Of a stretch of DNA of 58,827 nt, positions 41,877 to 50,545 are shown piece after piece. This DNA is from JBFFXF01 sp041569895 (GTDB lineage Bacteria > Planctomycetota > UBA8108 > JACQVS01). The position numbers and the translations under genes were made by a program. The stretch is taken from positions 1-58,827 of the forward strand of contig JBFFXF010000005.1 of NCBI GenBank assembly GCA_041569895.1. The letters are read 5' to 3'. The first letter of the stretch is position 1, and the number at the start of each line of letters is the position of its first letter. Below the pieces are notes generated by a model. The model ran no database searches, was not told where the DNA came from, and saw only the letters and a program-made list of their open reading frames with translations.

Positions 41877-43214
41877 TCACCAACTTTTTTCGCACTCCGG
41901 GCCGGCCCCCTCGGGCCGGATGACGAATCTCCTCGCCTTGAGCTCGAAACGGGGCAGCGTCCCCGCCGGCGCCAGCTCGACGTCCGGGCGGAAGAAGAAC
42001 CGGTCCTGGAAGGCGCGGGCGAAACGCTGCTGGATACCCACAATCCCGGCGGCGTCGGCGCGCAGCTCGAGCGCGACCCGTAACCTGTTCCCGGAGGCGC
42101 TCTGCACGACCTCCGCGCGGTACTCGACGACCTCAGGAAATGTCCTCACCACCGCGTCGATGGCGCCCGGATAGACGTTGTTGCCGCGGATGAGGACCAT
42201 CTGGTCGGTGCGCCCGAGGACCCCTCCCTCGAGGCGCAGGTACGGCTCGCCGGTGAGTGGATCGAAGGGCGCTTCCGGATCGGCCTCCGCCGCGGCCTCG
42301 ACGATGTCGCCGGTGCGGTAGCGCAGCACCGGGCAGCCGCGACGCTCGAGCGTGGTGACCACGAGCTCGCCGCGACCCGGTCCGTCGAGGCGTCGTCCGG
42401 TCGCCGGATCGACGATCTCGGCGATGCAGTGCGATTCGATCAGGTGGACGCCGCCGGGGCGATCGAGCGGCTCGAAGCCCAGCGGGCCGACCTCGGTCAT
42501 CCCCCAGTGATCGAAGCACCGCGCGCCCCAGAGCGTCTCGATCTGGCCGCGCACGGCGGCAATGCTCCCCCCGGGCTCGCCGGCCACGATGAGGCCGCGC
42601 ACCCGGCTCGACGCGAGGTCGATCCCCTCCTCCGCGGCGACCTCCGCGAGCCGCAGCGCGTACGTCGGCGTGCAGCAGAGGATGGTCACGCCGTGCTCGA
42701 CGATCCAGCGCACCCGCGCCGCGCTCGAGAGGCCACCGCCGGGGATCGACAGGTTGCCCCGGCGCACGGCGCCGTCGAACGCCGCCCAGAACCCGATGAA
42801 GGGCCCGAAGCTGAACGGAAAGAAGAAGCGGTCCTCCGGCGTCACGCCGGCCGCGTCGTAGATCACTTGCCAGCAGTCGAGGATCGCCGCCCAGTCCTCG
42901 CGCGAGTCGAGCCAGCGGATCGGCTGACCCGTCGTGCCCGAGGTCTGGTGGAGCCGCGTGAAGCGCTCCGGCGGGTAGGAGAGGTTGCTGCCGGACGGGG
43001 GAAAGCGCTCCTGGTCGCGCTGGAGCTCCTCCTTGGTCGTGAACGGGAGGCGCTCGAGATCGTCGAGCCCGCGGATGTCGGCGGGCACGACGTCGCTCGC
43101 GGCGAGCTTCTCGGCGTAGAAGCGGTTTACCGGCACGATGGCCCCGAGCAGGGCCGCGAGCTTGCGGCCCTGCCGTTCGCGGAGAGTGGATCGTGCGTCC
43201 TCGCCTCGCCTCAT
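41877..43214 (-). CDS. Phenylacetate-CoA ligase-like AMP-forming enzyme
   Basis: 445 residues, PaaK-type length. The AMP-binding P-loop LHQTSGTTGQP (about 100-110), FDHWGMTEVGPLGFE and VLRYRTGDIVE are the adenylate-forming signatures. It should activate an aryl or acyl acid to a CoA thioester. The C-terminal lobe Lys (RFELKARRF) is present. ATG at 43212-43214, just 11 nt after the -10 box, so the mRNA has almost no leader. Stop codon TGA sits beside a run of A. Lone gene, divergent from the 97-residue ORF. Confidence 0.87.
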   Translation of the reverse strand: MRRGEDARSTLRERQGRKLAALLGAIVPVNRFYAEKLAASDVVPADIRGLDDLERLPFTTKEELQRDQERFPPSGSNLSYPPERFTRLHQTSGTTGQPIRWLDSREDWAAILDCWQVIYDAAGVTPEDRFFFPFSFGPFIGFWAAFDGAVRRGNLSIPGGGLSSAARVRWIVEHGVTILCCTPTYALRLAEVAAEEGIDLASSRVRGLIVAGEPGGSIAAVRGQIETLWGARCFDHWGMTEVGPLGFEPLDRPGGVHLIESHCIAEIVDPATGRRLDGPGRGELVVTTLERRGCPVLRYRTGDIVEAAAEADPEAPFDPLTGEPYLRLEGGVLGRTDQMVLIRGNNVYPGAIDAVVRTFPEVVEYRAEVVQSASGNRLRVALELRADAAGIVGIQQRFARAFQDRFFFRPDVELAPAGTLPRFELKARRFVIRPEGAGPECEKSW

Positions 43215-43225
43215 GGGGATTCCCC

Positions 43226-43253
43226 ATCCTAACAGAACACAAGACCTTATCAA
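43226..43253 (-). promoter_or_regulatory. Promoter of the CoA ligase gene, TTGATA-N16-TAGGAT
   Basis: On the minus strand TTGATA (43248-43253), 16-bp spacer, TAGGAT (43226-43231). The start site near 43219 would leave about 5 nt of leader. GGGGAATCCCC, a near-palindrome, spans the start site. Confidence 0.65.
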
Positions 43254-43385
43254 CGTCACGACGCGCGCCGGAGGCGGCCGGCCGTGTTGCCGGAGTTCCG
43301 GAAACATCCGATACTTCTGCGTCAGGGAGGACCTCGAGTTGTCGTGCTGTTTCGCGTTCGTGTCGACTTTCTGGACAGGGACTCC

Positions 43386-43679
43386 ATGACCGACCTCGGC
43401 CTCGGCTCCATCGGCCCGATCTCGCGCGGCCCGCTCGCCATCGGCCAGCGCGAGGACCGCGAGCCGCTCAAGGTCGTCCTGCCGCACGCCCGCGACGAGG
43501 ACGACGACGAGCAGGAGAAGGAGGACGAGCTGAAGGCGGATCGAAAGCTCCCCTTCAATCCGCACACCGACGCGCTGCGCACGGCGCAGTTCCTCGAGCA
43601 CAACCGCCGTGTCGTCGCCCTCCTCGAGCCGAGCAGCACCGTCCCGCTCCTCGGCAGCCACGTCAACGTGCTCGCGTGA
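43386..43679 (+). CDS. Small hypothetical protein, 97 residues
   Basis: ATG at 43386 follows CAGGGA at good distance. The middle is very acidic (ARDEDDDEQEKEDELKADR), flanked by LSGS-like hydrophobic and PFNPHTDAL segments; no signal or membrane helix. No family recognised. In-frame codons extend upstream without a better start. It is supported by its ribosome site and composition; a non-coding interpretation is possible. Confidence 0.5.
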   Translation: MTDLGLGSIGPISRGPLAIGQREDREPLKVVLPHARDEDDDEQEKEDELKADRKLPFNPHTDALRTAQFLEHNRRVVALLEPSSTVPLLGSHVNVLA

Positions 43680-43743
43680 GGCCACGCGGCCCGCGTCGCC
43701 CTTTCCCGCCCGCGCTCCCCTTTTGGCGTCTACGCCCGGGCCG

Positions 43744-43749
43744 TACAAT
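43744..43749 (+). promoter_or_regulatory. -10 box giving a leaderless start
   Basis: TACAAT, exactly 6 nt before the ATG at 43756, with no Shine-Dalgarno between. The -35 is weak (TTGGCG at 15-bp spacing). Same arrangement as at 8237. Confidence 0.45.
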
Positions 43750-43755
43750 GCGTAC

Positions 43756-45147
43756 ATGAGCGCGCCTCTCGACTGCTATCTCGATCCGCGCACGTGCCCC
43801 GCCGAGCGTCCCTCCATGGAGCTCTTCGACGAGCGCACGCGCACGCTGCACGCCGCCATCGACGAGGCGGCGCGGCGCGAGGGGATCCCGTATCTGCATC
43901 CCGATGACCCGACGCTCCAGCTCGACATGCTCGGCTCGCGCCACATGATCGACTGGCAGGAGCGCAAGCTCGAATGCGTCATGACCGGGGAGCGCTGCTG
44001 GTCGGATCTGCACCAGTTCTACGCGCGCTACGGCGTCGAGACCACCCGCGAGCTGCTCTCGGAGGTGCGCCGGCTCGAGGGCGCGTCGGGCGCCGTGCTC
44101 ACCGACTGCGGCATGCAGGCGGTGGCGCTGACGCTGGACGTCATCGCGCGTCAGGGGGGCCACGCGATCCTCGCTCGAGGGGTCTACAACAAGACGAGAC
44201 GCTACCTGGAGTGGCTCGGCGGCCGGATCTCCGTCGACGTGACGCTGGTCGACGACGGCGACTACGCCGGCATCGAGTCGGCGATCCGCCCGGAGACCTT
44301 CGTCGTCTTCGTCGAGACCTACACCAACCCGCTGGTGCGCGCGGTCGATGCGGCGCGTCTCGGGTCGATCGCCGAGAAGGCGCGCCGCAACGGCTCGAAG
44401 GACCTCCGGCTGATCATCGACAACACCATCGCCAGTCCGTGGGGTCTTCGCAGGCCGCTGCTCGAGTTCGAGGGGGTCGACGTCGTTCTCGCGAGCGGCA
44501 CCAAGGCGCTCGCGGGCCAGGACCGCGACCTGTGGGGATACGTCGCCTCGGGCCGCGTCGACTTCCTCAACGAGCTGATGGACCTCGAGGCGATGCGCGG
44601 CGGGGGGCTCGACTGGCGCCGGGCGCGGGCGATTCTCGACGGCCTGCCGATCTCGCGCGAGCGCTTCGAGCAGCGCTGCAGGAACGCGTCGAAGATCGCG
44701 GCGTTCCTCGGGCGGCATCCGAGGGTGGAGCGCGTCCACCATCCGTCGCTCGCCGATCATCCCGACCGCGAGGTCATCGATCGCGATTACGCGCTCCCCG
44801 GCTCGCTGCTGTCGTTCACCATCCGCGACGCGGACGAGAACACCGCACGCCACTTCGCGGACGTCCTCGCGACGTGCACGGTCCCTCGATACGCCGGCAG
44901 CTTCGATGGCCTGGCGACGAAGGTGAACCACCACCGCACGGTCTCGGAGTACTTCACGCCGGAGGAGGAGCTGGTGAGGGCCGGCATCGACCGCCTGATC
45001 CGACTCGGAGTCGGAATCGAGGCGGCCGATGACGTGATCGCGTGCCTCAACTGGGCGCTCTGGCACGCCGGCGAGGTCACGGCCGACGCGGTCGTCGAGT
45101 GGCAGCGCGGCCGGGAAAGCGATCTGGGTCTGCGTTCGGAGCGGTGA
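43756..45147 (+). CDS. Cys/Met-metabolism PLP-dependent enzyme
   Basis: 463 residues, fold type I, cystathionine gamma-synthase/lyase group. The PLP Lys is in LASGTKALAG; LIIDNTIASP gives the Asp that pairs with the PLP nitrogen; the Tyr of the phosphate site is in YARYG. The first 90 residues (containing DPTLQLDMLGSRHMIDWQE) are longer than in the usual family. It may cleave or build a thioether or eliminate a thiol; substrate not decided. Predicted leaderless. Lone gene, convergent with the sigma factor. Confidence 0.87.
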   Translation: MSAPLDCYLDPRTCPAERPSMELFDERTRTLHAAIDEAARREGIPYLHPDDPTLQLDMLGSRHMIDWQERKLECVMTGERCWSDLHQFYARYGVETTRELLSEVRRLEGASGAVLTDCGMQAVALTLDVIARQGGHAILARGVYNKTRRYLEWLGGRISVDVTLVDDGDYAGIESAIRPETFVVFVETYTNPLVRAVDAARLGSIAEKARRNGSKDLRLIIDNTIASPWGLRRPLLEFEGVDVVLASGTKALAGQDRDLWGYVASGRVDFLNELMDLEAMRGGGLDWRRARAILDGLPISRERFEQRCRNASKIAAFLGRHPRVERVHHPSLADHPDREVIDRDYALPGSLLSFTIRDADENTARHFADVLATCTVPRYAGSFDGLATKVNHHRTVSEYFTPEEELVRAGIDRLIRLGVGIEAADDVIACLNWALWHAGEVTADAVVEWQRGRESDLGLRSER

Positions 45148-45169
45148 CCGTCGGGCCGGGCTCGGCAAA

Positions 45170-45395
45170 GAACCGGTCCCGTTCCCGGTCCCGGCCCCGG
45201 TCCCGAACCGCCCGCGCGGCCCGCGTTCGGATCTCGGCGAACCCGGCTCGCGGTGTGATGTGCTGAGACGACAGCGCGGTTCGAACAACCGCAGTTTCGA
45301 GGGTGCCGGGAATGGCCTGCGTTCCTGCACCTGGAGAGCGCGAGACCGACTCGTCCGCGACGGTCTCTCGAGGACGAGGACGAGGACGAGCGGGA
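45170..45395. repeat. Short CCCGGN and CGAGGA arrays with a hairpin (array 8)
   Basis: CCCGTT/CCCGGT/CCCGGC units (about 45178-45207), a hairpin GCGGTT-CGAAC-AACCGC (45276-45292), and three CGAGGA units (45371-45392) near the sigma-factor stop. It fills the 270-bp gap between two convergent genes. Confidence 0.75.
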
Positions 45396-45417
45396 GGCTC
45401 GACCTCGGTCCGCGTGC

Positions 45418-46680
45418 CTAATTCAAGTCCTCGTACACCGCCTGCAGCTCCGATCCCTTCCGCATCTTCTCAAGGGCTTCGCGCTCGATCTGGCGAATGC
45501 GCTCGCGCGAGAGGTGGAGCGCCACGCCGATCTCCTCGAGCGTCTGCACGCGATCGCCGCCGATGCCGAAGCGCCGGCGAACCACCTCGCGCTCGCGGCC
45601 GTTGAGCGCGCTCAGCGCCCGCTCGACAGCTCGCGGCACGACGCCGAGGTGCATCTCCTCGTCATGCGAGGAATCCTGGACCGCCTCGAACGACAGCTGG
45701 TCGCGCGGGTCGGTCTCCTCGCCGGCCGACATCGACACCGTCTCGTTCATCACGCGGCGCACGCGGTCCGCCTCGCCCGGGTCGATCCGCGACTCCGGGT
45801 TGCGGAGCTCCTCCTGCACCGCCTGCGGCACGCGAATCAGCCGCGATCGATCGATCAGCGCCTTGCGGATCGACTGGCGGATCCAGTAGGTCGCGTACGT
45901 CGAGAAGCGCGTCTTGCGAGTCGGATCATAGCGGAACACCGCGCGGTGCAGCCCGAGGATGCCCTCCTGGAAGAGGTCGCTCCGGCGCATCCCGGTCGGG
46001 TTGAAGCGGAACACATCCTTGAGCACGAGCCGGAGATTCGGCAGCACGAGCCGGTCGCGCGTCTCCTCGACGACCGAGGCCACGCGAGCGATGAGCCCGG
46101 CGATCCTCGCGTCGCGCTCCCGCGTCGCCAGCGGATCGTCGTGCTCCGACGGCGCGGCGATCTCGCGCGCCCACGCGAGCAGGGTCTCCGGGTCGATCGG
46201 GTACCGGCGCAGGATCTTCTCCACCCGCCGCAGCTGTCGGGCGATCGACTCCTCCTCGCGCCTGGTCCGTCGGGACTTCGCCGCCAGCGACCGCGCACGC
46301 TCGAGGTGACGGGAGGCGGCCGCGATGTCGTCCTCGATGCCGTCGCGGAGCGGAAACCACGCCACCACCACCTGATGGCCGACGGAGACACGCTCCATCT
46401 GCTGCAGGTAGAGGCGGGCGCCGGCCGCCGTCTGTGGAATCAGCGCTCGGAGCCGCGCGAGCGACGCCTGGATGCGCTGCCCGTAGCAGGACTCCTCCTC
46501 GGCGGTGAGCAGCCGCTTCACCGGGATCTCGAGGTCGTTCAGCGAGAGCTGGGTGTCACGGCGACGGGCCGGCCCCTTGCGCCGTCCGACGACCTCGATC
46601 GGGTCTCCCAGGAGGCGCCTCGTTCCGTCTTCGAAGGAAATGCCGAGCGGCGTGCGCCCGGGCGAGGTCTTGCTGGTCAT
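45418..46680 (-). CDS. Divergent sigma-70 family RNA polymerase sigma factor
   Basis: 420 residues. Region 1.2-like LLTAEEESCYGQRIQ (about 57-71), then a long non-conserved stretch rich in Arg and Glu, region 2 (LFQEGILGLHRAVFRYDP, then TRFSTYATYWIRQSIRKAL, about 240-285), and region 4 with the helix-turn-helix SALNGREREVV... LSRERIRQIEREALEKMR (about 350-405). Region 3 between them is short. No region 1.1. It resembles a group 2 or 3 factor rather than the primary RpoD; specificity cannot be told. ATG at 46678-46680. Confidence 0.88.
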   Translation of the reverse strand: MTSKTSPGRTPLGISFEDGTRRLLGDPIEVVGRRKGPARRRDTQLSLNDLEIPVKRLLTAEEESCYGQRIQASLARLRALIPQTAAGARLYLQQMERVSVGHQVVVAWFPLRDGIEDDIAAASRHLERARSLAAKSRRTRREEESIARQLRRVEKILRRYPIDPETLLAWAREIAAPSEHDDPLATRERDARIAGLIARVASVVEETRDRLVLPNLRLVLKDVFRFNPTGMRRSDLFQEGILGLHRAVFRYDPTRKTRFSTYATYWIRQSIRKALIDRSRLIRVPQAVQEELRNPESRIDPGEADRVRRVMNETVSMSAGEETDPRDQLSFEAVQDSSHDEEMHLGVVPRAVERALSALNGREREVVRRRFGIGGDRVQTLEEIGVALHLSRERIRQIEREALEKMRKGSELQAVYEDLN

Positions 46681-46965
46681 GAGATGCTCGCTTTCTTGCG
46701 GGACTCGTTCTCTTCGCTCATAGAGACGTCCGCGAGGACGCGTTGTTTCGCCCGCGGGCGCGGATTCTCGATTTTTTTTTTATGCCCGCCTGGCATCCAG
46801 TACAACGTGCAAACGCGGTTCCCCGGCCCAGGATTCCGGGTAAATACCACAAGACGTTGTGCCGGATTGGTTTGGGGTGGCTCGATCGGCGCCGGCGGCG
46901 GGGTGGAGTGACTCGAAAACCGCCAGACTGTCAGAGTTCCGCCACGCCCGCAGCAACGGGCCGTG
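46681..46965. promoter_or_regulatory. Upstream region of the sigma gene, candidate promoter
   Basis: On the minus strand TTGTAC (46800-46805), 17-bp spacer, TAAAAA (46777-46782), the latter inside a run of ten A. A start near 46770 would give a 90-nt leader. ACAACGT (46803 region) and ACGTTGT (46853 region) form a widely spaced inverted repeat. No ORF or RNA fold recognised. Confidence 0.3.
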
Positions 46966-47871
46966 TCACCGGCGGGGTCCGAAAAGGTCGCGGAAGACGT
47001 AGCCGGCGATCGCCGGGTTCTCCCGCAGGCGGCGCAGGCTGTAGGCGTGCCAGCGTTCCCCGAACGGGACGTAGATCCGCAGGCGCATTCCCGCCTCGAG
47101 GATCCCCGGCCGCAGGGCGTCGCCGACGCCGAGCAGCATCTGGAACTCGTGCCGCTCGCGCTCCTCCGCCGGGAGTCGCGCGAAGCGCTCGAGCGCCGCG
47201 TCGACGAGGGGCGGGTCGTGGGTCGCCACCGCGGCCCTGCCGCCCCCCTCGAGGAGGATGTCGAGGAGGCGCAGAAAGCTCTCGCGGATCTCGTCGCGCC
47301 CGGTAAACGCGATCGACGGGGGCTCGCGGTAGATCCCCTTGCAGATGCGGACGTCGGGACCGAGCGGCATCAGCTCGCGGAGGTCGTCGGCGCTGCGCCG
47401 CAGGTAGGCCTGGAGCACGACGCCCACGTTGCGGTGCTCGCGGGCGAGCCCCGCGTAGGTCGCCAGCGTCAGCGAGGTGAGCGACGAGTCCTCCATGTCG
47501 ATGCGGACGAAGCGCCCGCGATCGGCGGCGCAGCGCACCACCGCCTCGACGTTCGACCGCGTGAGCTCCTCGGAGAAGCGAGCGCCGAGCTGGGAGAGCT
47601 TGACCGAGATCCCCGACGGCAGCCCGGCGGCCTCGACGCGCTCGAGGAGCGAGCAGTAGGCATCGCGGGCCTCCGAGGCGAGCTGCTCGTCGTGGACGTC
47701 CTCGCCGAGGATGTCGAGCGTCGCGCGGCAGCCGGAGCGTGCGATCGCGCGAACGGTCTCGAGCGCGTCGTCGACTCCCGTCCCGGCGATGTAGCGCCGG
47801 GCGACCCGCCAGACGAGCGCGCGGGGGAGGAGCGGCAGGGCGGCGGCGACGAGACGATCAAAGACGTTCAC
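46966..47871 (-). CDS. Proline dehydrogenase
   Basis: 301 residues, the length of stand-alone bacterial PRODH barrels. It oxidises proline to pyrroline-5-carboxylate with FAD. SVKLSQLG carries the conserved Lys, VLQAYLRRS the flavin-binding segment, VRICKGIYREP the FAD/substrate strand, and HDPPL and FQMLLGV lie in the barrel core. GTG at 47869-47871 is chosen: GGTGG lies upstream and the residues added by the ATG at 47943 look random. No P5C dehydrogenase is next to it. Confidence 0.9.
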   Translation of the reverse strand: MNVFDRLVAAALPLLPRALVWRVARRYIAGTGVDDALETVRAIARSGCRATLDILGEDVHDEQLASEARDAYCSLLERVEAAGLPSGISVKLSQLGARFSEELTRSNVEAVVRCAADRGRFVRIDMEDSSLTSLTLATYAGLAREHRNVGVVLQAYLRRSADDLRELMPLGPDVRICKGIYREPPSIAFTGRDEIRESFLRLLDILLEGGGRAAVATHDPPLVDAALERFARLPAEERERHEFQMLLGVGDALRPGILEAGMRLRIYVPFGERWHAYSLRRLRENPAIAGYVFRDLFGPRR

Positions 47872-48029
47872 GACGGCGAGACCACCGAGAAACTCCGATC
47901 GGACTGAAGAGGGAAAGAAAGACCTCGTCCTCCGTGTACTCACGCGGCGCTGCGCCAGCTCGCGCCGCGCCTCTGTGGTTCAAAACCTCAAGTTTTATCG
48001 TTCAGGGTGTCGGCCTGCGCGCTCGAGTC

Positions 48030-50198
48030 TCAGAACTCCGCCGTCTTCCGGACCGCCTCGAGGATGTCGCCGACCTGCGGCAACGTCGCCTGCTCGAGCA
48101 CCGGCGAGTACCCCACCGGCACCAGCGGGCTGCCGATGCGGGCCACCGGCGCATCGAGGTCCTCGAAGAGGTCCTCGCCGACGCGCGCGGCGATCTCGGC
48201 GGCGACACCGAACTCCGGCGGCTCCTCGGACGCCACCACGATGCGAGAGGTGCGACGGACGGACTCGGCGACGGTCTCGAAGTCATACGGCTGCAGTGAC
48301 CGCAGGTCGATCACCTCGACGTCGATGTCGTCGCGGCGCAGCTTCTCCGCGGCGACGAGCGCGCGGTTGACCAGCGCGCCCCAGGTGACCAGCGTGATGT
48401 CGCTGCCGGAGCGCACGATCTCCGCCTTGCCGAGCGGAATCGTGAAGTCGGGGCCCGGGTCGGGCGTCCGCGTGTACGGCTGCCGGTAGAGGTGCTTGTG
48501 CTCGAGGAAGATCACCGGGTCACCGCAGCGGATCGAGGTTCGCAGAAGCCCCGCCGCGTCGCGCGCGTTCGACGGCATGACGACGCGCAGTCCGGGACAG
48601 TGGCAGAAGATCGACTCGCCCGTCTGGCTGTGGTAGATCGCGCCGCCGCGGAGGTATCCGCCGATCGGCGCGCGTATGACGACGGGCGCGGCGAAGCCGC
48701 CGTTCGAGCGCCACCGCAGGAGCGCAAGCTCGTTGCGGATCTGCATCATCGCCGGCCAGATGTAATCGAAGAACTGGATCTCGACCACGGGCCGCAGCCC
48801 GCGGACCGCCATGCCGATCGCCCGGCCGACGATGGCGGCCTCCGCGATCGGCGTGTTGAAGACGCGGTGCGAACCGAAGGTCCTCTGCAGGCCGGCCGTG
48901 ACCTTGAACACGCCGCCCTTTCCCTTGAGCAGATCGAGGACCTCCTCGCGCGACGCGTCGGCGACGTCCTGCCCGAAGACGACGATGCGCGGATCCCGCT
49001 CCATCTCGCGATAGAGCGTCAGGCGCACCGACTCGAGGAGGGTCTGCTCGCCGCGGAGCTGGCCGAGTGGCGCAGCGAGCATCTCCTTCGACTGCAGCCA
49101 GGTCGAGACCTCCGAGGAGACCTCGACGAGCGCGGGCTCCGGCTTCGGCGCGAAGAGATGCTCGTGGATGGAGGTGGCGGCCGGCTCGGGCGCCGCGAGC
49201 GCCTCCTCGACCGCCGCCGCGACCTCGACGTCGACGCCGCGACGGATGTCGTCGAGCTCCTCCTCCGTGACAACGTCCTCGCGAAGGAGCAGCTCCTCGA
49301 ACGAGATGATCGGGTCGAGGCGTCGGCTCTCCTCGCGTTCGCCCTCCGGGCGGTAGTCGCGGTCGTCGTCGGAGTTGGAGTGCGGCTTCAGACGCACGAC
49401 GCGCGCGTGCACGAGCACCGGTCCCTCACCGGCACGCAGCAGCGACATGGCGCGCGCGAGGTCGGCGTGGCTGGCGACCGGATCGAGGCCGTCGGTCTCG
49501 ATCACCGTCAGCCCGGGGATGTGCTTGAGGAGCCTCGAGATGCTCCCGGCGGGCGTCTGCGCCTCGATCGGCACGGAGATGGCGTACTCGTTGTCCTCGA
49601 CGAGGAAGAGCACCGGCAGCCGGTAGAGCAGCGCCGTGCTCAGCGCCTCCTGGAACTCGCCCTCGCTGGTGGCGCCCTCGCCGGAGGAGACGTAGACGAT
49701 CTCGTCGGCGGAGGCCGGAGGGTGGTCGTCCGGCGGCAAGGGCAGCGTGCGGGCGAGCCGCGCCGCCTCGGCCACCCCCACCGCCTGTAGGAACTGCGTC
49801 CCCGTCGGGCTCGACTGGCTGACTATGTGGAGGTCCGGGTCGCCGAAGTGCGACGGCATCTGTCGCCCGCCGGAGCTCGGGTCGTCGCGCCGGCCCATCG
49901 CCTGGAGCAGCATCGCCCTCGGGGTGACGCCGAGCGCGAGACAGAGCGCGCGGTCGCGGTAGTACGGGAAGAACCAGTCCTTGCCCGGCCGCAGCAGTTG
50001 AGCCGCGGCGACCTGGACCGCCTCGTGCCCGGACCCGTTGATCGTGAAGTAGACTTTCTGCTGTCTGAGAAGCCGGAGCTCCGCGTCGTCGAGCGCGCGG
50101 GCGAGCCGCATCGCGCGGAGCATCCGCACGAGGTCGCTGCGCTGGAGCGACGGTACCCTCAGGTCGAGGTCATGGAGCTGTTCGGTCGAGGTCTTCAC
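48030..50198 (-). CDS. Fused E1 alpha-beta of a branched-chain/2-oxoacid dehydrogenase
   Basis: 722 residues. The alpha part (about 1-370) has the thiamine-diphosphate site SSGEGATSEGEFQEAL...VEDNEYAISVP. The beta part (about 395-722) has TPIAEAAIVGRAIGMA, RPVVEIQFFDYIWPA and the C-terminal LRSLQPYDFETV. One chain thus carries both E1 halves, which decarboxylate a 2-oxoacid and acylate the E2 lipoyl group; no E2 or E3 is adjacent. GTG at 50196-50198 chosen: AGGAGG (50205-50210) is six bases away; an upstream GTG at 50217-50219 would lie across that site. Leader about 190 nt. Confidence 0.92.
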   Translation of the reverse strand: MKTSTEQLHDLDLRVPSLQRSDLVRMLRAMRLARALDDAELRLLRQQKVYFTINGSGHEAVQVAAAQLLRPGKDWFFPYYRDRALCLALGVTPRAMLLQAMGRRDDPSSGGRQMPSHFGDPDLHIVSQSSPTGTQFLQAVGVAEAARLARTLPLPPDDHPPASADEIVYVSSGEGATSEGEFQEALSTALLYRLPVLFLVEDNEYAISVPIEAQTPAGSISRLLKHIPGLTVIETDGLDPVASHADLARAMSLLRAGEGPVLVHARVVRLKPHSNSDDDRDYRPEGEREESRRLDPIISFEELLLREDVVTEEELDDIRRGVDVEVAAAVEEALAAPEPAATSIHEHLFAPKPEPALVEVSSEVSTWLQSKEMLAAPLGQLRGEQTLLESVRLTLYREMERDPRIVVFGQDVADASREEVLDLLKGKGGVFKVTAGLQRTFGSHRVFNTPIAEAAIVGRAIGMAVRGLRPVVEIQFFDYIWPAMMQIRNELALLRWRSNGGFAAPVVIRAPIGGYLRGGAIYHSQTGESIFCHCPGLRVVMPSNARDAAGLLRTSIRCGDPVIFLEHKHLYRQPYTRTPDPGPDFTIPLGKAEIVRSGSDITLVTWGALVNRALVAAEKLRRDDIDVEVIDLRSLQPYDFETVAESVRRTSRIVVASEEPPEFGVAAEIAARVGEDLFEDLDAPVARIGSPLVPVGYSPVLEQATLPQVGDILEAVRKTAEF

Positions 50199-50395
50199 CG
50201 GCAGCCTCCTGGTGGCCACGCCGCGGGTCCCCGGGGAGGCCGGTCACGCCGCCTCCTCGGATCCGGGGAGCGCCCGCCGGAATTCTCGCTGCCTCCGGCG
50301 GCGCCGGAGCAGCATCCCCCAGTCTCTTCTCCCCGTCCCTCGCGGACGCTCGCGGCCGAGAGGCCGCGGCAGCCGGCGTCACGACGTCCCACTCA

Positions 50396-50424
50396 ATGAT
50401 ATTCCGGATATCGAACCGGGGCAA
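50396..50424 (-). promoter_or_regulatory. Promoter of E1, TTGCCC-N17-TATCAT with overlapping palindrome
   Basis: TTGCCC (50419-50424), 17-bp spacer, TATCAT (50396-50401) on the minus strand. GATAT and ATATC arms (50398-50412) overlap the -10 and spacer and could be an operator. Confidence 0.6.
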
Positions 50425-50475
50425 ACGGCGACCTCGTCGAGCCGCCAGAAGCCCTTTGAATTCTTGCTCTTACGA

Positions 50476-50492
50476 GAAATCACCGTGATTTC
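50476..50492. promoter_or_regulatory. Perfect palindrome GAAATCAC-C-GTGATTTC
   Basis: 17 bp, 8-bp perfect arms, one central base, 52 bp upstream of the E1 -35 box. In the transcript of the preceding cysteine synthase gene it would be a short hairpin, but no T tract follows. Confidence 0.45.
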
Positions 50493-50545
50493 GGCCATCT
50501 CCCGGGGGCGGTCGCCATCGGCCCCCCTCCCCCCGGCGGCCGGGC

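Larger units (their letters stand above)
50199..50545. other. 347-bp upstream region of the E1 gene
   Basis: Holds the E1 promoter (50396-50424), an 8-bp-arm palindrome (50476-50492), and a GC-rich 190-nt leader with several possible hairpins (for example CTCCGGCGCCGCCGGAG). A 23-codon ORF runs from an ATG at 50313-50315 on the minus strand to a TGA near 50244; there is no good evidence it is translated. Confidence 0.5.

Noticed and set aside
38538..42083. Very long open frame (over 1100 codons) antisense to the PQQ-propeller genes, and similar long antisense frames elsewhere (for example 55122-57812)
   Set aside because: They mirror real genes on the opposite strand, have Arg/Val/Asp-rich composition without motifs, and come from the high GC content.
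46771..46781. Run of T on the plus strand as a terminator
   Set aside because: No plus-strand gene ends upstream and no stable hairpin precedes it; it fits better as part of the AT-rich sigma-gene promoter.
50244..50315. Leader peptide (23 codons, Arg-rich) before the E1 gene
   Set aside because: No ribosome site, and neither its Arg-rich content nor its position relates to a terminator, so attenuation control is unsupported.
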